NCBI RefSeq assembly: GCF_016587435.1 | Contig: NZ_BNJJ01000001.1 | Location: 248,001 to 312,000, forward strand | Source: Dictyobacter formicarum | GTDB lineage: Bacteria > Chloroflexota > Ktedonobacteria > Ktedonobacterales > Ktedonobacteraceae | Length of the DNA stretch: 64,000 nt | Direction of reading: 5' to 3' | Shown here: piece after piece, positions 17,232-27,651 of the stretch | Numbering within the stretch: the stretch's first letter is position 1 | Layout of the letters: each line of letters opens with the position of its first letter | Translations under genes and position numbers: made by a program | The notes under the pieces: generated by a model | What the model was told of the DNA's origin: nothing | The model's input: the letters and a program-made list of their open reading frames with translations, nothing else | Database searches by the model: none

Positions 17232-18713
17232 GTGAGAGCTTCTCTCGACCTGCCAATCACATTAGATCGGGAGCATGGCCAGTCACTCCATGTTCAGTTA
17301 GCGCAACATGTGCGCAAAGCTATTGTGGATGGACTGCTGCCAGCCGGGACACAATTACCATCCACTCGAGCACTTGCGGCAGCATTGACCGTTTCGCGCA
17401 ATGTCGTTGTCGCTGCCTATGATGAACTTTTTGCTGAGGGGTATCTTGAGGGGCGACGTGGATCAGGCACCTATGTCAGCCAGGATCTTCCGTCACGCCC
17501 TCGTTCTTCTCGCCCTTCTCCATCTACACCGCCCCGATGGGTCCGTCCCACAATGCTCCCTGAGAGCCATCCGCCCTCTTCAGAACCAAACATGATTGAA
17601 TTTCGGCTAGGCACCCCAACAGTGGCGCCACTTTCGACACGTGTCTGGCACGAGATCTGGCGCAAGGCTCTTGCGCACTTGCCACCAAATATGTGTGGAT
17701 CACCAAATGGAGATCCACGCCTTCGAACGGCCCTGGCCGAGTATCTCGGACGAGCGAGAGGCATTATGTGTCACGCGGACGATCTTATTGTGACCTCTGG
17801 TGCGACCCAGGCGCTCGATCTGCTGGGGCGAGCGATCCTTGGGCCAAACGATCTGGTGGGCTTCGAGGAGCCGGGCTACCCGACGGCTCGTCATATTCTG
17901 GCAGCATGTGGGGCAAAGATTCTGCCGCTCTCTGTTGATGATGATGGCGTTCGCGTGGATCAACTTCCGCATGGCCCATGCGCTCCCGTGCTCGTCCATG
18001 TCACTCCCTCTCATCAGTATCCCCTCACTACGAGGCTCTCGGTTGCTCGCCGCCTGTCATTGCTGGACTGGGCTCAAACCAATGATAGCTTGATCATCGA
18101 GGATGACTATGACAGTGAATTTCGCTTCCATGCTCCTCCACTGCCAGCACTTGCCAGTCTTGATACGTCCGGGCATGTCGCCTACATCGGAACCTTTTCG
18201 AAAGTCCTGACACCTGCTTTGCGCATTGGGTATGTGCTCGTTCCACCACCACTGCGGGAGCCAATTGAGCGCTTGAAACGTTTTTCAGACTATCACACCT
18301 CCTGGCCAACGCAGCGAGCACTGGCAATTTTGCTCTCAGAAGGGCATCTAGATAGACACATTCGACGGATGCGACTCCATTACGCACACAAGCGTCAGGT
18401 GTTAAAGGATATTCTTGCTCCCATTGCTCATCTGGCTCAATTACGTGGCCTCGATGCTGGTTTACATGCGTATCTCGAACTGCGTGCTGACCTGGATTCC
18501 TCTCGCGTTGCTCAGAATGCAAAGGCGCGTGGCATTCTGATCTCGACGGTAGATTCGTGTTATGCTGGAACGCCTGATCGCAATGGACTTCTTCTTGGAT
18601 ATGGGGGACTTCCATTAGAGGATGTCGTGCGAGGGGCACAGATCCTGCGAGAGGTGATTGAACAACTTGTAGTCGAGATAACAAACACATCTAAGAAAGA
18701 ATGCATTCCTTGA
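17232..18713 (+). CDS. MocR/PdxR-type regulator (GntR HTH plus aminotransferase domain)
   Basis: 493 residues. The N-terminal winged helix (about 10-80: LHVQLAQHVRKAIVDGLLPAGTQLPSTRALAAALTVSRNVVVAAYDEL) is GntR type. The rest is a class I aminotransferase fold with the PLP features TSGATQALDLLGRA, EDDYDSEFR and IGTFSKVLTPALRIGY; Lys324 should bind PLP. Such proteins are transcription factors for vitamin B6, GABA, taurine or similar pathways. Start chosen as GTG 17232 behind AAGGAGCGAG; the frame continues upstream to 17037 but would overlap the divergent gene. Its probable target is the unknown gene at 16516-17085. Confidence 0.9.
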   Translation: MRASLDLPITLDREHGQSLHVQLAQHVRKAIVDGLLPAGTQLPSTRALAAALTVSRNVVVAAYDELFAEGYLEGRRGSGTYVSQDLPSRPRSSRPSPSTPPRWVRPTMLPESHPPSSEPNMIEFRLGTPTVAPLSTRVWHEIWRKALAHLPPNMCGSPNGDPRLRTALAEYLGRARGIMCHADDLIVTSGATQALDLLGRAILGPNDLVGFEEPGYPTARHILAACGAKILPLSVDDDGVRVDQLPHGPCAPVLVHVTPSHQYPLTTRLSVARRLSLLDWAQTNDSLIIEDDYDSEFRFHAPPLPALASLDTSGHVAYIGTFSKVLTPALRIGYVLVPPPLREPIERLKRFSDYHTSWPTQRALAILLSEGHLDRHIRRMRLHYAHKRQVLKDILAPIAHLAQLRGLDAGLHAYLELRADLDSSRVAQNAKARGILISTVDSCYAGTPDRNGLLLGYGGLPLEDVVRGAQILREVIEQLVVEITNTSKKECIP

Positions 18714-18944
18714 GGAGACCTCGCCACGGAGGGTTGCAGTGACGATGACCAATGCGTCTCTGAAGCCCATAGAGGGGAAATGTTGACAGGGATCTTCCAG
18801 AAACTGGCGGGCATCATCTATTGGAAAGCTGTGTTGGTTGGCAAGAGCAGCAACAGGGAGCAAAGCATGAAGGGTTTGTGTGCCTTCTCCAGCGCCAGGA
18901 TTTCACCTCTTCCTCTCAGAAAGCTGAGTGCTCCACTTTTGTGC
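18714..18944. other. Short convergent intergenic region
   Basis: No identifiable gene. A minus-strand frame at 18615-18863 contains a protein-like stretch (IDDARQFLEDPCQHFPSMGF) without a recognised family; it may be a gene remnant. Confidence 0.3.
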
Positions 18945-20192
18945 TCAGCTGGGCACGCTTTTCGTCTTCCCGTCCAGGCCGCGTATGGTTGGAGAGAGCA
19001 ATCCTCCAACCCCGGCGAAGACACATGCGATACCAGAAAGGCCAATGACCACGTCAGGCGCGAGATATTGGAGAAGGAGTCCGCCCACCAATGCTCCAAG
19101 TGGAGCCGCTGCAGTTGTCAAGGCAAGACGTGTCCCAAAAACCTGTCCTTGCATGGAGGGCTCGATCAGCCGCTGCAACAGCGAAGCTTCTATCGGGACA
19201 TACGGCGCCCAGGAACACGCGCCCAGAGCAAGACACAGGAGCGCAAGGGGCAGCGAATGAACCAGCATCAGCGGACAAAGGAATCCTCCCCACAGGATGG
19301 CAATCAGCGGTTGCGTGATTCCTGGCCGGACTTGTGTGGCAACCACACCAGTGCACAACGCTCCGACCAGTGCTCCCACGCCGAAACCTGTCCAGAGCAG
19401 GCCATATCCCTGGGCACCCGCATGGAGAATCCGGTCACTGTAGAGAGGCAACGCTGCTTCCAGAGGGCCATAAGAGAAAAAGAACACCACTGATAAGCTC
19501 GTGAGCAAACGCAGCTCCCTGATACGAAGGAGGAGAGCAAAGCCACCCAACCAGTTCGTTTTCATTGCTGGCGCTTCTTTGTGCCCAGAACGCGAGACGG
19601 AAGGGAGAGAAAAAACGAGCAGTCCCATGAGCAGGAAACTTCCCGCGTCCATCATCAAGGCGTATGCCCCTCCGACGTGTGTGACCAGGATACCTGCCAG
19701 CACAGGTCCAACCAGAAACGCAAACTGCAAACTCGTTGAAGCCAGGGCATTCGCTCGCGGAAGTGCGTCCTCCTGAACGAGATGTGGCAAAAGAACACGC
19801 ATGCCCACACCAGTAGCGGGAGAGAGCATACCCGCCACCAATGCCAGGACAGCGATCTGCCAGAGCTGCAACATTCCTGACCATGAGAGCACCGGAATAG
19901 TGCCAATCAGTAGGGCACGTGCGCAGTTGTCAATCCCCATCACCACACGAGGCTGCCAGCGATCCAGGATCACTCCAAGCAGCGGGCCTGTGACCATGCT
20001 CGGAAGTTGAAAACACAGCAGGACCAGGCTGATCGCTACCCCGGACCCGGTGAGCTGCAAGACGAACCAGAGCAAGGCAATGGTGGTAAACTGATCTCCG
20101 ACATACGAGATGCTTAATCCCAACCATAATCGCAGAAAGGCACTGGAACGCAATGGGCTACGAGCGACCGTCAATTTGAGGGATTTGAACAC
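18945..20192 (-). CDS. MFS transporter (resistance type)
   Basis: 415 residues, MFS_3/DHA3-like (FLRLWLGLSISYVGDQFTTIALLWFVLQ; GVILDRWQPRVVMGID; LIEPSMQGQVFGTRLAL). The start is GTG 20192 behind AAGGAG. It follows the UvrA-like gene by only 18 bp, so the two are surely co-transcribed as the last genes of the ArsR-led operon (24307 to 18945). Pairing an exporter with a UvrA-like protein resembles antibiotic self-resistance sets such as the daunorubicin type. Substrate not known. Confidence 0.9.
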   Translation of the reverse strand: MFKSLKLTVARSPLRSSAFLRLWLGLSISYVGDQFTTIALLWFVLQLTGSGVAISLVLLCFQLPSMVTGPLLGVILDRWQPRVVMGIDNCARALLIGTIPVLSWSGMLQLWQIAVLALVAGMLSPATGVGMRVLLPHLVQEDALPRANALASTSLQFAFLVGPVLAGILVTHVGGAYALMMDAGSFLLMGLLVFSLPSVSRSGHKEAPAMKTNWLGGFALLLRIRELRLLTSLSVVFFFSYGPLEAALPLYSDRILHAGAQGYGLLWTGFGVGALVGALCTGVVATQVRPGITQPLIAILWGGFLCPLMLVHSLPLALLCLALGACSWAPYVPIEASLLQRLIEPSMQGQVFGTRLALTTAAAPLGALVGGLLLQYLAPDVVIGLSGIACVFAGVGGLLSPTIRGLDGKTKSVPS

Positions 20193-20210
20193 GAACAGGC
20201 TCCTTGTCTG

Positions 20211-22433
<2,223 letters not shown>

Positions 22434-22637
22434 GCTGATATAGGTTCCCTCCAGATCTTTTAATCAGGCTTTCCCTAGCTTCCGCTGTCGGAACGCCTTT
22501 GTTCAGGCCCTTCGTGTCTCCGCAGATGCCTGGGTGACAAGTCAATCGGCGCGACGCTGGATCATGCGAGGCGTCTCGCTGATGTGCCCGTCTATACACA
22601 ATGGCGGGCAGCCTCAGGATTGGGCGACTTTGGGTGG

Positions 22638-23180
22638 CTAGTTCGGACCTTTGATACCGAATTGCTGAGCGTACTCTGAATTGAGCCGAGGCCAACCGAA
22701 CTTCATTGCCTCGCCAGCAACGATGCGGCCGATGGAAGTTCCGCTGAGAAGGTGATCCAGAACATCGAAACAAATGTGCCACCCGGCAGCACCCATTGAG
22801 ATGAAGCGGCGATCGATGTCGTGCCACAGCGTCAGGCGCGTGCCGCCACCAAAGGCTTCGAGTTCCCACCGGATATCGTTGCCACCCCAGTTGTACTCAA
22901 GCACATTGGGAGCGTCGGCTCGCGTCACTCTTGTTTCGGAAACCTGCGACGTGGGCGCTCCTACCGTGGTGAGCTTCACCGTGGTTCCAACCGTACCCAG
23001 GCTCCCATCGGCTTCAAAGGGAGCCCACTCGCGCAGATGCGCCGGGTCGGTAAGCGCCTGCCAGACTTTTTCCGGCGAGTGGCGCAGTTCTCTGATGAGA
23101 ATGAGCGTCCACTTCTCTCCGTCCTTTCGTACCTGCGCCCCGCTGGCCGGACCCGGTGTGTACTGCTCGCGATCGGTCAT
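22638..23180 (-). CDS. SRPBCC (AHSA1-like) protein
   Basis: 180 residues of the START/SRPBCC fold (ILIRELRHSPEKVWQALTDPAHLREWAPFEADGSLG, then WELEAFGGGTRLTLWHDI and WHICFDVLDHLL). Members bind hydrophobic ligands; many sit directly downstream of ArsR repressors, exactly as here (ArsR copy at 23521-23216, 35 bp upstream). ATG 23180 is preceded by AAGGAGAAG. Its ligand is unknown. The 204-bp gap to the UvrA-like gene holds no gene that I recognise. Confidence 0.85.
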   Translation of the reverse strand: MTDREQYTPGPASGAQVRKDGEKWTLILIRELRHSPEKVWQALTDPAHLREWAPFEADGSLGTVGTTVKLTTVGAPTSQVSETRVTRADAPNVLEYNWGGNDIRWELEAFGGGTRLTLWHDIDRRFISMGAAGWHICFDVLDHLLSGTSIGRIVAGEAMKFGWPRLNSEYAQQFGIKGPN

Positions 23181-23182
23181 CT

Positions 23183-23521
23183 TCTTCTCCTTGTCTTCCT
23201 TTTCGTTGGTGTTGATTAATCCATGTGGTCGAGGTGGCGTTCGAGAGCGTCCACGTGAGCGGACCAGAACCGACGAAACGGAGCCAGCCAGGCATCCACC
23301 TCCTGAAGCGGTTCAGGTTTCAGCCGGTAGAGACGGCGCTGTGCGTCCACCGTGGATTCCACGAAACCGGCCTCGCGCAGCACTCGCAGGTGCTTTGACA
23401 CGGTCGGCTGCGGCATACGAAGCTGACGCGCGATCTCTCCAACCGACTGTGGTGACGAGACCAGGAGGCTCAATATCGCGCGGCGGTTCGGCTCCGCAAT
23501 AATTTCGAACACAGTTTCCAC
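23183..23521. repeat. Duplicated ArsR segment, copy 1
   Basis: This 339-bp block, comprising a whole arsR-like gene and its downstream linker, matches 23969-24307 in the same orientation without indels; by eye only about nine bases differ. The near identity indicates a recent direct duplication. Confidence 0.9.
23216..23521 (-). CDS. ArsR-family HTH repressor, copy 1
   Basis: 101 residues, the winged-helix ArsR fold without added domains (FEIIAEPNRRAILSLL, VGEIARQLRMPQPTVSKHLRVLREAGFVESTVDAQRRLYRLK). No metal-binding ELCVC motif is seen, so it belongs to the non-metal ArsR group that accompanies SRPBCC genes. It starts at GTG 23521, 14 bp after the VOC stop, which suggests translational coupling. 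It is nearly identical to the gene at 24002-24307, so the two probably share operator specificity. Confidence 0.9.
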   Translation of the reverse strand: METVFEIIAEPNRRAILSLLVSSPQSVGEIARQLRMPQPTVSKHLRVLREAGFVESTVDAQRRLYRLKPEPLQEVDAWLAPFRRFWSAHVDALERHLDHMD

Positions 23522-23535
23522 CTGAACGGCCGCCC

Positions 23536-23928
23536 TTAATAGCGTGCCAGTTGGGTGAGCTGAATGAGGTTGCCGCAGGTGTCGTTCAGCATCGCAATGG
23601 TCGAGCCAGTCACGTCGGTGGGCGGCATCGTGAACTCGGCGCCGCGGGCCTTGATCCGCTCGTAGTCGCCCTTGACGTCGTCGGTGAAGAACATGGCCGC
23701 GGGCTGGCCCTGTTGAAAGATCGCCTGCTGATACGCTTTGGCCGCGGGGTTGTCGTTCAGCGCCAGCTGCAGCTCAGTGCCGTCCGGATCCTCGGGCGAG
23801 GCCACGGTCAGCCAGCGATATGGGCCCTGACTGAAATCGGTCTTCTTGGCAAAGCCCAGTACCTCCGTATAGAAGCGCAGGGCCTTGTCCTGGTCGTCCA
23901 CGTATACGCTGGTCAATTTGATTTTCAT
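23536..23928 (-). CDS. VOC-family (glyoxalase/bleomycin-resistance fold) protein
   Basis: 130 residues from ATG 23928 with AAGGAGAACGAA upstream; the longer frame to 24081 is not needed. It has the vicinal-oxygen-chelate pattern MKIKLTSVYVDDQDKALRFYTEVLGFAKKTDF, then TDDVKGDYERIKARGAEFTMPPTDVTGSTIAMLNDTCGNLIQL. Members are metal-dependent lyases or dioxygenases, or bind drugs. It sits between two almost identical ArsR genes in one operon. Metal ligands are not fully conserved, so function is open. Confidence 0.85.
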   Translation of the reverse strand: MKIKLTSVYVDDQDKALRFYTEVLGFAKKTDFSQGPYRWLTVASPEDPDGTELQLALNDNPAAKAYQQAIFQQGQPAAMFFTDDVKGDYERIKARGAEFTMPPTDVTGSTIAMLNDTCGNLIQLTQLARY

Positions 23929-23968
23929 TTCGTTCTCCTTTGTCACGTTAGCGGTTTGGGCCGCGTCG

Positions 23969-24307
23969 TCTTCTCCTTGTCTTCCTTTTCGTTGGTGTTG
24001 ATTAATCCATGTGGTCGAGGTGGCGTTCGAGAGCGTCCACGTGAGCGAACCAGAACCGGCGGAACGGAGCCAGCCAAGCATCCACCTCCTGAAGTGGTTC
24101 AGGTTTCAGTCGGTAGAGACGGCGCTGTGCGTCCACCGTGGATTCCACGAAACCGGCCTCGCGCAGCACTCGCAGGTGCTTTGACACGGTCGGCTGCGGC
24201 ATACGAAGCTGACGCGCGATCTCTCCAACCGACTGTGGTGACGAGACCAGGAGGCTCAATATCGCGCGGCGGTTCGGCTCCGCAATGATTTCGAACACAA
24301 GTTCCAC
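23969..24307. repeat. Duplicated ArsR segment, copy 2
   Basis: Partner of 23183-23521. The duplication starts at the GTG codon and ends in the short linker after the gene, so it copies exactly an arsR cassette without its promoter. Confidence 0.9.
24002..24307 (-). CDS. ArsR-family HTH repressor, copy 2 (operon leader)
   Basis: First gene of the six-gene operon. The protein is nearly the same as the copy at 23216-23521. The frame is open to TTG 24343, but that codon lies inside the -35 box, so GTG 24307 is the better start; GTG 24298 is possible. GTG 24307 falls where transcription is predicted to begin, which would make the mRNA leaderless. The adjacent palindrome suggests the protein represses its own operon. 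Confidence 0.9.
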   Translation of the reverse strand: MELVFEIIAEPNRRAILSLLVSSPQSVGEIARQLRMPQPTVSKHLRVLREAGFVESTVDAQRRLYRLKPEPLQEVDAWLAPFRRFWFAHVDALERHLDHMD

Positions 24308-24313
24308 TCTCTT

Positions 24314-24343
24314 AGTATACCCCACAGGGTATATACGTGTCAA
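24314..24343 (-). promoter_or_regulatory. Sigma70-type promoter with overlapping operator palindrome
   Basis: On the minus strand TTGACA (24343-24338) is followed after 18 bp by TATACT (24319-24314), a near-consensus promoter for the ArsR operon. The spacer and -10 contain the inverted repeat TATACCC-N4-GGGTATA (24316-24333), a likely ArsR operator: repressor bound there would block RNA polymerase. Confidence 0.75.
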
Positions 24344-24883
24344 GGTATATAAAGGAAGGGGGCCCAGGCAACGGTTTCAGACGGCGTGCGGGATGCACCG
24401 TCCGATGCGTTTTTGGCGGGTGCGATTCAGAGCGCTGCCCGCTCCGGCCGCTTCAGCGTTAAGGCGGGGACACGGGTTGCCGCCCCTTTCCCCTGCACCC
24501 CTTTCTCCAGTAGCGGCATCCTTCCTCCGCTGCGCTCCGGACAGGTTTCACTTGACGAAGCCGAACACTTTCCAGCACATAAGTAGCTTCGCCTCATCTA
24601 TCCAAGAACAAGTTCAGCCTTAAAGTAATGTATAATTCAACGAAGCAAGCAAGGCAGGGAGGCAGACCTCGCCAGAAAGATCACACAGGATCATTGGAAA
24701 GGTATGCGGGAAAGATATCAAGCAACTCCCTATCATGTATAGTTATGACGTTGTCAGGTTCTTGTTGCACTAGCGAGATGAAGATGATCTTCTTGTAAAG
24801 GGCCCTCCAGAGCGAAGAAACTCACAACGTCATAGTTGTTAACGTATAAATTATTTTAAACTAGAGAGAAGAGAGCTTTGTTT
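24344..24883. other. Intergenic with a long-range inverted repeat
   Basis: No gene found. TATGACGTTGT (24744-24754) is perfectly repeated in inverse at 24824-24834, 69 bp apart, just upstream of the VOC gene at 24884. It could fold into a structured leader or be paired protein-binding sites. Confidence 0.4.
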
Positions 24884-25264
24884 ATGATACAGAAATTGGA
24901 GCATATCGGCTTAAGAGTTAAAAACATTGAGGTATCAATCCGCTTTTATACGGAAGTTCTGGGCATGCATCTGGTTGGCAGGGCAGTATTGGACGATGGG
25001 CTGGAACTTGCGTTCCTCAGCTATCCAGATGGCGACACGATGCAGGTAGAATTAATCGGTAACGGCAATGACGATGTTCCGGCGTTGGGTAAGGTAGATC
25101 ACTTTGCCTTTACCGTGAACAATATCGAAGCGGAACTGGAACGGATTCGCACACTTGGTGTCCCTCTGATCGACGAGTCGCCACAAACGATCCTGGGTGG
25201 TATAAAGATCGCCTTTTTCTACGGTCCCGACGGGGAAAGGCTGGAATTCTTCCAGGCAAAATAG
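24884..25264 (+). CDS. VOC-family protein (lactoylglutathione-lyase-like)
   Basis: 126 residues: IQKLEHIGLRVKNIEVSIRFYTEVLGMHLVGRAV, then VDHFAFTVNNIEAELERIRTLGVPLIDESP and GIKIAFFYGPDGERLEFFQ. His in LEHIGL, the Glu in MQVELI, His in VDHFAF and the Glu in RLEFF fit the four VOC metal ligands, so it is probably catalytically active. The start is ATG 24884; TTG 24878 also is in frame. It is followed at 25353 by a sugar-kinase fragment on the same strand. Confidence 0.85.
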   Translation: MIQKLEHIGLRVKNIEVSIRFYTEVLGMHLVGRAVLDDGLELAFLSYPDGDTMQVELIGNGNDDVPALGKVDHFAFTVNNIEAELERIRTLGVPLIDESPQTILGGIKIAFFYGPDGERLEFFQAK

Positions 25265-25352
25265 CAGTATCCAGACAAACTGGATGAAAGAAGAATCCCC
25301 TCGGATGGAACTGGGGGGATTGTCAAAGCATCTATGAGAGGAAGGCACAGAG

Positions 25353-25589
25353 ATGATTCACGATGGTCTGGTGCTTGACATCGATACTGGCACAGGCAGC
25401 TTACGCGTGGGTTTATTCAATCTGCAAAGCCAAACTCTCGGTTTCGCGGAATGCTCCTATGAATACCATCCCAGCCTGGGGCGGGCTGAACAGCATCCCG
25501 CAAGTTGGTGGGAGGCGCTCGTTGGAACTGTGCAGGAGTGCCTGGCGCACAGTGGCATAAATCGATTTCAGCGTGTGAAAGCACATTAA
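25353..25589 (+). pseudogene. FGGY carbohydrate kinase, N-terminal fragment
   Basis: 78 residues (VLDIDTGTGSLRVGLFNLQ ... HPASWWEALVGTVQECLAHSGI) match the first part of xylulokinase/glycerol-kinase type proteins, which are normally about 500 residues. The N-terminal phosphate loop is present but slightly altered (DTGTGSLRV). After the stop no further kinase sequence was seen. The start has a good ribosome site (GAGAGGAAGG), so the piece could still be translated, but it cannot be an active kinase. Confidence 0.75.
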
Positions 25590-25717
25590 GATGTGTGGAT
25601 CTAAAATAGAGGGCCTTTTGAACTCGCACTATGATAGGCATGCATGAAAACTTATCACGATGAATCTTGCTGCTCCCTAAAACCACTGGAGAGACTCCCA
25701 TCTGATAATGACCAATC

Positions 25718-25755
25718 AAGTCAAGATTGATGAGGGTCCACACCAATCTTGACTT
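25718..25755. terminator. Hairpin downstream of the PPOX gene
   Basis: AAGTCAAGATTG (25718-25729) and its perfect complement (25744-25755) surround a 14-nt loop, 13 bp past the stop of the minus-strand gene. This is a likely terminator, although the U-tract is weak. Confidence 0.55.
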
Positions 25756-25768
25756 CTCGAACTAGAAG

Positions 25769-26272
25769 TCAGAACTGGTGACGTGTGTGGCTGAAGTTGC
25801 CCTTGGCGAACGCGAGGATCTTGGTAGGAGTTACTGAGAACACGAGAGCCATCCCACCATTTTTGTGGTGAAAGCCGCCGTTGCGCGCCTCGAATTGCCA
25901 TTGCCTGTCCCATTTTGTGGCCCACGCTTGGGCGAGGCGTTCAAGCACGTCATCGTCGGTGATTTGGACGGCGTCTCCCTCGACCACGACATCCAGGCCT
26001 CTTTCCCAGTGGTTGCAGCCGGTCGTCAGAATCACGTGCGGGTTCCCATGCAGATTCATGGCCTTCTGTTCGGTGGCGCCGGTGGCGAAGTGTATAGCTC
26101 CATCAAGCCACACGGCAACAAGCGGAGTGACGTGGGGGCGACCGTCGGCCCGGACCGTCGAGATCCAGAACAGCTCGGCCGTTTCAAGCACTCGACGTGT
26201 CTCATCCCATGGCGTGGCAACTGCATCCGGGTCACTGAATCGCGGGTCGATGTTCGTAACTGGTTCGTTCAT
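25769..26272 (-). CDS. Pyridoxamine 5'-phosphate oxidase-fold (PPOX/F420-type) protein
   Basis: 167 residues from ATG 26272. Pattern: LETAELFWISTVRADGRPHVTPLVAVWLDGAIHFATGATEQKAMNLHGNPHVILTTGCNHWERGLDVVVEGDAVQI, which is the split beta-barrel that binds FMN or F420. Members reduce or oxidise diverse cofactors and xenobiotics. WERGLDVVVEGDA is typical of the actinobacterial/Chloroflexota group. No linked F420 gene is here, so the cofactor is uncertain. Monocistronic. Confidence 0.85.
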   Translation of the reverse strand: MNEPVTNIDPRFSDPDAVATPWDETRRVLETAELFWISTVRADGRPHVTPLVAVWLDGAIHFATGATEQKAMNLHGNPHVILTTGCNHWERGLDVVVEGDAVQITDDDVLERLAQAWATKWDRQWQFEARNGGFHHKNGGMALVFSVTPTKILAFAKGNFSHTRHQF

Positions 26273-26734
26273 CAAAAAAATTCCTCTCTACCATTCAGTA
26301 ATAATGGGGAAAGATGGTACCACCGAACCTTTCCCACGGGTCTCTTACTTCATTTGTGAGGACAAAGATCGGCGCGTTCCAGACGAGGCTCGTCGGCGAA
26401 GCTGCGATAGTCGCCATTGGCCCAATCCCGTGAAGATGCTTGAGCTGGATCTCGCTCGGGCTCCGCGAACAGTTTTCGTCTCCTGTAGCCCGCCCCGAGC
26501 AACGCCTCTTGGGAGAGCATATCATGAGGATCCGAAAAAACTTCTTCTCTCTTGCTCATCTTTGATTGATCTGCTTGTTCAAAAGCAAATAGACGCATAA
26601 AATGCTGAAAAGTATAGGCATACGTTGCGCTCTCTTATCTCTCATGCGACTCAAAATTGGCGCGAGTACACTCCTGCTAGGATACACTGGTTCTCGATCC
26701 TGGTCGGCTGGCCCGGTGAGATGACATCGACGCA
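26273..26734. other. Gene-free interval
   Basis: About 460 bp. Open frames occur on both strands (for example 26350-26598 minus), but none has a recognised family, a ribosome site or convincing composition. Confidence 0.4.
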
Positions 26735-27388
26735 TCAGGAGCTTTGACGCTTCTCCTGTATATGCTGGACTGCTATTTCAACCAGTTCATGTGCTGGTCT
26801 TGTGCTATCGAGAATGAGGTCACTATGCTTGAATACACGCTCGTTAATAGCAAGGTAAAGTTCTCTATATCCTCCAGAGAGATAGGTCCGAAGCCATTCA
26901 ATAAGGTATATATATCGATCATCTGGCTGTTGCATGACATAAGGAGGGTCGGTGAGACCTAAGAGGCGACGTGCTAATGCAATATCAAGTGGGATATCAA
27001 GAGCGATCACGAAATCGATGAGATGTTTCATGCTCTCTCTTTCGCGGCCAAAAGGTTCCTCAATCACAATAAATGTTGCAGGCTCCAGCCTTTCTCCACT
27101 CCAATGAATGGTGATTGCTTCTCTCCTACGGAGAGCTGCTAGATCCTGAACGAGTTGAGGCGTTTCCCACAGATTAGGATCCGCCCCATCTCTCACCCAT
27201 TTGATGAGATTATCGGGATACCGTGTGGATGCTACAACGTGTGGTTTGTAATCATCAAAAAACAGAGCGGCTGCATCATGTAATGTGCGAGCTAATGCTT
27301 TTACCAGCGTTGTTTTTCCCGCACCAGATGCTCCACTGATCGCGATAACAAAACAAGGTGATGCCGCATCTGCATCATGGTATTTCAT
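26735..27388 (-). CDS. P-loop kinase, uridine kinase-like
   Basis: 217 residues. Walker A is VIAISGASGAGKTTLVKAL, followed by a FFDDYKPH motif (like the FDHPD/FDDY of uridine and phosphoribulokinases), FIVIEEPFGRERESM (Walker B-like) and a LID-like RRLLGLTDPPYVM. It probably phosphorylates a nucleoside or another small substrate. ATG 27388 was chosen; GTG 27400 is an in-frame alternative closer to the GGGGGCGAGG site. Monocistronic and divergent from the glycosidase gene. Confidence 0.8.
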   Translation of the reverse strand: MKYHDADAASPCFVIAISGASGAGKTTLVKALARTLHDAAALFFDDYKPHVVASTRYPDNLIKWVRDGADPNLWETPQLVQDLAALRRREAITIHWSGERLEPATFIVIEEPFGRERESMKHLIDFVIALDIPLDIALARRLLGLTDPPYVMQQPDDRYIYLIEWLRTYLSGGYRELYLAINERVFKHSDLILDSTRPAHELVEIAVQHIQEKRQSS

Positions 27389-27651
27389 TGTTTCTTTCAC
27401 CTCGCCCCCTTCCCCAAAGCAACAGCCTGGTTGCGGGAAAAGTGCATAAACTGAGATCCAGATTATTCCACCGCTTCGTTCCCGCCGAGGATGTGGTACG
27501 TGAAAAGCTGAGTTTGCCCCACTTTCTGTTCCTTCCCCATTCCGGCCAGAAGTATGTTATGATCTTCTCGCTGGACACGATATCTCGTGCTGCAATGCGC
27601 TGGTGAGGAAGAGACCAATTTTTACTGAAGTATGGAAAACGGAGACTAATG

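Noticed and set aside
24308..24343. Upstream TTG start for the second ArsR copy
   Set aside because: It lies in the promoter's -35 box and is outside the duplicated segment.
25881..26600. 239-codon plus-strand frame opposite the PPOX gene
   Set aside because: Antisense to a clear PPOX protein and low-complexity Ser/Arg-rich.
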